This document shows, one piece after another, positions 59,907 through 64,000 of a stretch of 64,000 nucleotides of DNA. Location of the stretch: positions 1 through 64,000 of the forward strand of contig NZ_VWMY01000032.1 of the NCBI RefSeq assembly GCF_008905045.1. Direction: 5' to 3'. Both the position numbers and the translations under genes were made by a program. The notes below the pieces were generated by a model. That model was not told where the DNA came from. It made no database searches and saw nothing but the letters and a program-made list of their open reading frames with translations. The first letter of the stretch is position 1, and every line of letters starts with the position of its first letter. Source of the stretch: Streptomyces albicerus (GTDB taxonomy: Bacteria; Actinomycetota; Actinomycetes; Streptomycetales; Streptomycetaceae).

Positions 59907-60536
59907 ATGAACAACGGTGTCTGGCCGATGGTGCATGCGGAGCGTGCGGCGTTGATCGATGACCTCGCGCACCTTGATGACGAGCGGTGGGGGCAGCCGT
60001 CGCTGTGTGAGGGGTGGACCGTGCATGACGTGGCCGCCCATCTGGTCGACACGGCTCGGACGACACGCATTGGTTTCGTGGTCGGCCTTGTCCGGGACCG
60101 GTTCGACTTCCACCGTCAGAACGCACGCGGTGTGGAACGCGAGCGTGGCGCCTCACCGCAGGAGACGTTGCAGCGGCTTCGTCAGGTGGCGTCGCGGAGG
60201 TCGACCCCTCCGGCACCCCTGGACAGCCGGTTCGTCGAGGAAGTCGTCCACGGTGAGGACATCCGCAGGCCGTTGGGGCTCACCCGCTCCTACCCGCCGG
60301 AGGCTGTCGCCCGATCGCTGCGCCTGCAGGCTCGTACTCCTGCGTCTTTCGGCGGAGCCAAGGAGCTGACAGCCCGTGTCCGGCTCACAGCAGTGGACGC
60401 CGACCTGTGCATCGGAGACGGTCCGGAAGTCAGGGGACCCGCGCTTTCCTTGCTGCTGGCCGTCTCCGGGCGACGGGTGGCGCTGGAGGAGCTTGACGGG
60501 CCGGGAATCGCCGCGCTCGTGGCACAGGACCGGTGA
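59907..60536 (+). CDS. Maleylpyruvate isomerase / DinB-family mycothiol-dependent enzyme
   Basis: The product is 209 residues, with AAGGAG six bases before the ATG. It has the DinB-like four-helix start with a metal-site His in WTVHDVAAHLVDTARTTRIG and the Glu-His pair in FVEEVVHGEDIRRPLGL, which together form the zinc site. The C-terminal SCP-2-like domain (RLTAVDADLCIGDGPEVRGP, ALSLLLAVSGRR) is complete. Known members use mycothiol in isomerase or transferase reactions, but most are uncharacterised. It stands alone. Confidence 0.88.
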   Translation: MNNGVWPMVHAERAALIDDLAHLDDERWGQPSLCEGWTVHDVAAHLVDTARTTRIGFVVGLVRDRFDFHRQNARGVERERGASPQETLQRLRQVASRRSTPPAPLDSRFVEEVVHGEDIRRPLGLTRSYPPEAVARSLRLQARTPASFGGAKELTARVRLTAVDADLCIGDGPEVRGPALSLLLAVSGRRVALEELDGPGIAALVAQDR

Positions 60537-60551
60537 CGCTGGATTGCGGGT

Positions 60552-60664
60552 TCAGCTCGCGGGCTGGGACTTCTTGTCCCAGCTGTCGGTTCGGATGCCT
60601 TTGCGGGTCATGCGCTTGGTCATCAGCGTGATGAGTGACAGTTCCGGTGAGCCTCGGAATGCTG
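60552..60664 (-). pseudogene. C-terminal scrap of an unknown protein
   Basis: A minus-strand frame reads AAFRGSPELSLITLMTKRMT, RKGIRTDSWDKKSQPAS and stops at 60552. It has no start and looks like the end of a conserved protein. I cannot name it. Confidence 0.3.
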
Positions 60665-60669
60665 CGGGA

Positions 60670-60861
60670 GGGGTTCGTAATCTCGCGCGTTGCGACGGGC
60701 GTTCTCACCGCCGAGGGCCTGATCGGGTTCTTGGCATGCGGACGTAGGGCGAATCCCTTGGTCCGCGAAGCTTCGGCCATCCGCGAGACGTTTCTGTCCA
60801 GAACGTCCGTATCGACGACGAGCGCCGACGTGGCCAGCCCATCGGGCAGCAGTATCGCCAT
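60670..60861 (-). pseudogene. D-threonine aldolase / alanine-racemase-like N-terminal relic
   Basis: From an ATG at 60861 the frame reads MAILLPDGLATSALVVDTDV, LDRNVSRMAEASRTKGFALR, PHAKNPIRPSAVRTPVATRE. This is the opening of D-threonine aldolase or D-serine dehydratase-like PLP enzymes, where LRPHAKTHKSP carries the PLP Lys. The HAK is kept but the following THK has become NPI, and the frame ends without the barrel. It is a 5' scrap of about 60 codons. The gap 60862-61013 shows nothing else. Confidence 0.6.
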
Positions 60862-61013
60862 CTCTTGCCTCCCACCATGGAACGAGTCGAGATGATCACG
60901 GCAGGTCCCCGGACCGGGCTGCAGGGCCATCGCCCCAGATTGGGCGTACCGATCGAGACATGCTGTTACGCATGGGCGAGCCTCGGACCGTCCCGCTGAC
61001 CATACTGACCAGC

Positions 61014-61757
61014 ATGGCCACCTATGACACGCTCGGCGCAACATATGCCCGGACTCGACAGCCTGATCCGCGGATCGCCGCGCGAATCCACGCTGCACTC
61101 GGGAACGTCACAGACGTGATCAACGTGGGAGCGGGCAGCGGCTCATACGAACCGCCGCAGACGGTCCTCGCGGTCGAACCCAGCCAGGTCATGCTTGCCC
61201 AGCGTCCGCCCGGATCCGCGCCCGCTGTGCGGGCGGTCGCAGAACACCTCCCGCTGCCTGACAACGCCGCCGATACCGTCATGGCAGTGCTGACTGTCCA
61301 CCACTGGTCCGACCTGGCGGCCGGAATCAGAGAACTGCGCCGAGTAGCCCGGCGCAGCGTCGTTGTCCTGACGTGGGATCAGGACATCTTCCGCGAACGG
61401 TTCTGGCTCGTACGGGAGTACCTCCCCGAGGCAGCCGCGTTCGACGACACCCGCTCCATCCCGACCGACCAGCTGGTTGACATGCTCGGCGGGGCGCGCC
61501 AAGAACCGGTTCTGGTCCCCCACGACTGCACGGACGGATTCGGCGCCGCATTCTGGCGCCGCCCCCACGCCTACCTCGACCCGCAGGTACGCGCGGGGAT
61601 CTCCATGCTCGCCCAGACCGGCGAGGACGTCATCAGGCCGGGCCTGACCCGGCTCGCGGACGACCTGACGACCGGCCGCTGGCACGCCCGTCACGCCGAG
61701 CTGCTCACGCTCGAATCCATCGACGTCGGCTACCGGCTCCTGGTGACCGACCTCTGA
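61014..61757 (+). CDS. Class I SAM-dependent methyltransferase
   Basis: The product is 247 residues from the ATG at 61014; an upstream in-frame ATG at 60972 is possible but adds a stretch unlike the family. The start MATYDTLGATYARTRQPDPR is typical of UbiE/Methyltransf_11 proteins. The SAM loop is VINVGAGSGSYEPP, then VLAVEPSQVMLAQRP for the acidic ribose contact, and VRAVAEHLPLPDNAADTVMA. The C-terminal half shapes the acceptor pocket. Acceptor unknown. Confidence 0.85.
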   Translation: MATYDTLGATYARTRQPDPRIAARIHAALGNVTDVINVGAGSGSYEPPQTVLAVEPSQVMLAQRPPGSAPAVRAVAEHLPLPDNAADTVMAVLTVHHWSDLAAGIRELRRVARRSVVVLTWDQDIFRERFWLVREYLPEAAAFDDTRSIPTDQLVDMLGGARQEPVLVPHDCTDGFGAAFWRRPHAYLDPQVRAGISMLAQTGEDVIRPGLTRLADDLTTGRWHARHAELLTLESIDVGYRLLVTDL

Positions 61758-62019
61758 CCCACGCACGTGACACAAAGAACGGCTGCCAACGACAACCCAT
61801 CTCGCACCTGCCCATTGCGGAGACGGTCGAACGCCTGGGCCTCATGCCTGGATCGACCATCAGCCCGGACTAGGCGAGGCTTGCAGCGGACAGGCATCGC
61901 GAACTCGCGGAGACATTCAGGCGGGTCTGCCGCGACCGGCTCGACCCCGCGCACCTCCGGCCTGGAAGCCGACCGTTGTCGAGCCGGGCGAAGCCGTCCC
62001 GCCGGGAGACGGCGACCGG
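61758..62019. other. Intergenic, no clear gene
   Basis: Two short plus-strand frames look faintly coding (HLPIAETVERLGLMPGSTIS to a stop at about 61873; RLAADRHRELAETFRRVCRD after it). Neither has a start or binding site, and neither is recognised. Confidence 0.3.
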
Positions 62020-63135
62020 TCAGTCGCAGAAGGCCTTGTCCAGGAGCGCGTCGACGACGTCGTCGGGGTCTGCGCGGAAGTCGGGGGTGAGCGCGACCGT
62101 GACCTGGCGGCGCCGGTCCTGCGTGGAGAACGACCAGGACTGGTACGCCAGGGCATCGCCGTCGTTGCCGTACACACGGACCCCGCACGAGGTGTCCTGC
62201 CAGGCCAGCCCCAGCCCGTACTTCCTGCCCCCGACACCTGGTGTCTTCATTTCGTCGAGCAGGTGCCCCGGCAGGAGGCGTCCGCCGAGCAGTGCGGCGA
62301 TGAACCGGTTGAGATCCCTTGTCGTGGACGTTATCTCGCCACCCGCGCCCATCACCGACGGATTCATCTCCGTGTAGTCGACCAGGCGCGTCCTGCCGTC
62401 CTGCTCGATCGGCACGTAGCCGTGCGGATGCGGCCCGCGAATGCGCGGGGACGTCCCCGGCAGCGAGGTGTCGCGCAGCCGCAACGGCCGGATGACCCGG
62501 CGCTCGATCTCCTCGCCGTACGACCGGCCGGTCACCTCCTCGACGATCTGGCCGAGGAGCAGGTAGCCGGTGTTCGAGTACGCGTAGTCCGAGCCCGGCG
62601 GGTCGAACGACGGCGGGTTGGCCACCGCGCGCCGAACCTGCTCGGCTGCCGTCCAGGTCCGCCACCGGTTGTCCATAAACTCAGGATCCGGGGGCATCGG
62701 CAGCGTGCGCTTGAAGTCGTACAACCCACTCGTGTGGTTGAGCAGTTGCCGCACGGTGATGCGATCACCGTTGGGGACGGCCCCGGGCAGCCACGCTTCG
62801 ACCGTGTCGTCCAGCCGCAGCCGGCCTTCCCCGACGAGTTGCAGAGCGACGGTGGCGACGAACGTTTTCGTAATGCTGCCCACCCGGAAGTGGCCGTGGA
62901 CCGGGACCGCCCGCGTCGTACCCCGTTCGGCGACCGCGCTGGTGCCTCGCCACACGCCGTGTTCGTCACGTACTTCCACCAGCGCGCCCACCGCGCCGGT
63001 GGCTACGACGTCGTCGAGGCGTTGCTGCAGCCCGGCGCGATCCGCATCCTCGGGCGTGGCAAGGGCAGCGGCCGACGCCGCCATCACCGCCAAGGTTGTC
63101 GTCGCGGTCACCAGCGCCCGATGTACTCGCTTCAT
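62020..63135 (-). CDS. Secreted serine hydrolase (beta-lactamase / DD-peptidase fold)
   Basis: The product is 371 residues with a Sec signal (RALVTATTTLAVMAASAAAL). SxxK is in VGSITKTFVATVALQLVGEG and YxN in SDYAYSNTGYLLLGQIVEEV. The third motif, HGG in the relative at 28205-29413, is replaced here by YGNDGDALAYQ, so the catalytic outcome may differ. The two proteins are paralogues with a shared core (ITVRQLLNHTSGLYDF against ITVRQLLQHTSGLFDY). It probably acts on peptidoglycan or a secreted ester. No partner gene is nearby. Confidence 0.9.
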   Translation of the reverse strand: MKRVHRALVTATTTLAVMAASAAALATPEDADRAGLQQRLDDVVATGAVGALVEVRDEHGVWRGTSAVAERGTTRAVPVHGHFRVGSITKTFVATVALQLVGEGRLRLDDTVEAWLPGAVPNGDRITVRQLLNHTSGLYDFKRTLPMPPDPEFMDNRWRTWTAAEQVRRAVANPPSFDPPGSDYAYSNTGYLLLGQIVEEVTGRSYGEEIERRVIRPLRLRDTSLPGTSPRIRGPHPHGYVPIEQDGRTRLVDYTEMNPSVMGAGGEITSTTRDLNRFIAALLGGRLLPGHLLDEMKTPGVGGRKYGLGLAWQDTSCGVRVYGNDGDALAYQSWSFSTQDRRRQVTVALTPDFRADPDDVVDALLDKAFCD

Positions 63136-63395
63136 CCCGTCCGCCCGGTGAGCGGTTCGTCAAGGACGACCCTCACGGAGCAGGGGGCCATGCGCCCGCT
63201 ACTGCCCCACGCCCTGGAATGCGCTACAGCCGTTGTCACAGCCAGTCTCCTCATCAGAGTCCACGGTGCGGTCCGCCCCGGACGCAAGCAGCTTGCTGGA
63301 GGAGTTGGGCAGCCGCGATGGGGCTTGTCGCCGTATCCGGCCGGGGGTTTTCCTCACCCCGCCGCGTCGGGCTGACGACCGCAGAGGAGCACACC

Positions 63396-63583
63396 ATGGA
63401 CGCGCGCCTGAACTACTACGCCGACCCGACGGCCGGCAAGGCCCTCAAGTACTTCAGTACTTCATGTCGGCGGGCAGAACGCTGACGGACTCGCCGCTGC
63501 CGGCCACGACGCAGGAATGGGTCCTGCGCGTGGACGGCACGTCCTGGACCCACCGCCCATACGGACGCTCTCATACGGCGTGA
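63396..63583 (+). pseudogene. Carboxymuconolactone decarboxylase family, broken
   Basis: The start MDARLNYYADPTAGKALKYF is typical of AhpD-like proteins. An exact 8-base tandem duplication (AGTACTTC at 63447 and 63455) then shifts the frame; removing one copy restores KYFMSAGRTLTDSPLPATTQE. After that the sequence departs from the family before the CxxC active site and stops at 63583. It is therefore damaged twice. GAGGAG stands five bases before the ATG. Confidence 0.7.
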
Positions 63584-63693
63584 TCGATGCCGGTGGGCGA
63601 GGCTGAATCCGCATGCGCAGCGCAGGCGCCCGCACGGCCTCGGGCTGCCCTGTTCCATGAACCACGGGCTCGGGGTTTGGGAGTGAGTACCGT

Positions 63694-64000
63694 ATGGCTC
63701 GTCACAGCGGCAAGGCGACCGTCTCGGCCCTCGTAGCCGCAGCCATGGTGGCGGCCGCCGGCTGCACATCGAGCGAAACATCGAAGGTCAGGGCCGCGGG
63801 CGTGGCGGAGACGTCTGAGGCGGGCTCGGTGCAGGCCGACCGGGTGAGGTGCAGGGAAGCGACGAAGACCGCCTGCTACACGGCCGACCAGCTGCGCACC
63901 GCGTACGGCATCGACGAGCTGGCCAGGAAGGGCATCACGGGCAGGGGCCGCACCATCGCGATCATCGACCCGATCGGGGCCCCCAACGCCGCCAAGGATC
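63694..64000 (+). CDS. S53-family (sedolisin) protease, 5' part
   Basis: The window ends after 102 codons. A signal peptide with a lipobox-like AAGC (TVSALVAAAMVAAAGCTSSE) is followed by a short spacer and the family start REATKTACYTADQLRTAYGI, DELARKGITGRGRTIAIIDP. That segment precedes the first catalytic residues of S53 serine-carboxyl peptidases; a subtilisin relative is a less likely alternative. The usual long prodomain is absent, or the protein begins directly at the catalytic module. The rest lies outside the window. Confidence 0.7.
   Translation, partial: MARHSGKATVSALVAAAMVAAAGCTSSETSKVRAAGVAETSEAGSVQADRVRCREATKTACYTADQLRTAYGIDELARKGITGRGRTIAIIDPIGAPNAAKD

Noticed and set aside
1..64000. 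CRISPR arrays, rRNA and tRNA genes
   Set aside because: No regularly spaced direct repeats of CRISPR type and no TTCGAATC-like T-loop with matching acceptor arms were found by eye.

Overview
The window reads as Streptomyces, or a close actinomycete relative. GC and third-codon GC are very high, GTG starts are common, TTA leucine codons are rare, and the families are typical of the genus (SpoIIE phosphatase with ATPase domain, PucR regulator, CebR-type boxes, mycothiol-dependent isomerase fold, tandem FtsX permeases). Many relics (integrase tails, transposase pieces, two broken LysR genes, a trpC scrap, half a MacB permease) suggest an accessory region such as a chromosome arm. No tRNA, rRNA or CRISPR array was seen.

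Layout. 1-6.3 kb: debris and small genes, with two integrase C-terminal relics around a small gene, a lipoprotein, a CYTH protein, a membrane protein, and a DHFR-like reductase coupled to an alpha/beta hydrolase that has lost its catalytic Ser and His. 6.3-14 kb: a minus-strand sugar locus with a DeoR-headed LacI-type regulator, binding protein, two permeases, a 2-hydroxyacid dehydrogenase and a DUF2264/GH154 glycosidase. A similar motif lies upstream of the regulator and of the transporter. 14.3-18.2 kb: NTF2-like protein, transposase relic, second DHFR-like gene, broken LysR gene, and a toxin-antitoxin pair with a triple-repeat operator. 18.3-25.5 kb: a plant-cell-wall island with a perfect palindrome, GH27-CBM13, GH43, a GH10-GH62 fusion with a TTA codon, and GH6 behind three CebR-type boxes.

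25.6-38 kb: MacB permease relic, secreted erythromycin-esterase-like protein, secreted serine hydrolase, a NarL-type two-component pair, an OmpR-type pair, and an FtsX/FtsX/ATPase exporter. Repeated motifs lie at the promoters of both two-component modules. 38.2-47.7 kb: GH106-type enzyme, a Cys-rich small protein, SpoIIE phosphatase, trpC relic, a frameshifted LysR and tartrate-dehydrogenase pair, and a small secreted protein. 47.9-59.7 kb: PucR regulator divergent from a nine-gene amine catabolic operon (oxidase, HAD hydrolase, polyamine-type ABC transporter, second oxidase, aldehyde dehydrogenase, 2-hydroxyacid dehydrogenase), closed by a strong terminator. 59.9-64 kb: DinB-type enzyme, amino-acid racemase/aldolase relic, methyltransferase, second serine hydrolase, broken carboxymuconolactone decarboxylase, and the start of an S53 protease cut by the window edge.

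The best leads for undescribed biology are the amine operon, whose substrate is unknown, and the GH154 locus. All family calls are from memory of sequence patterns; no search was run.
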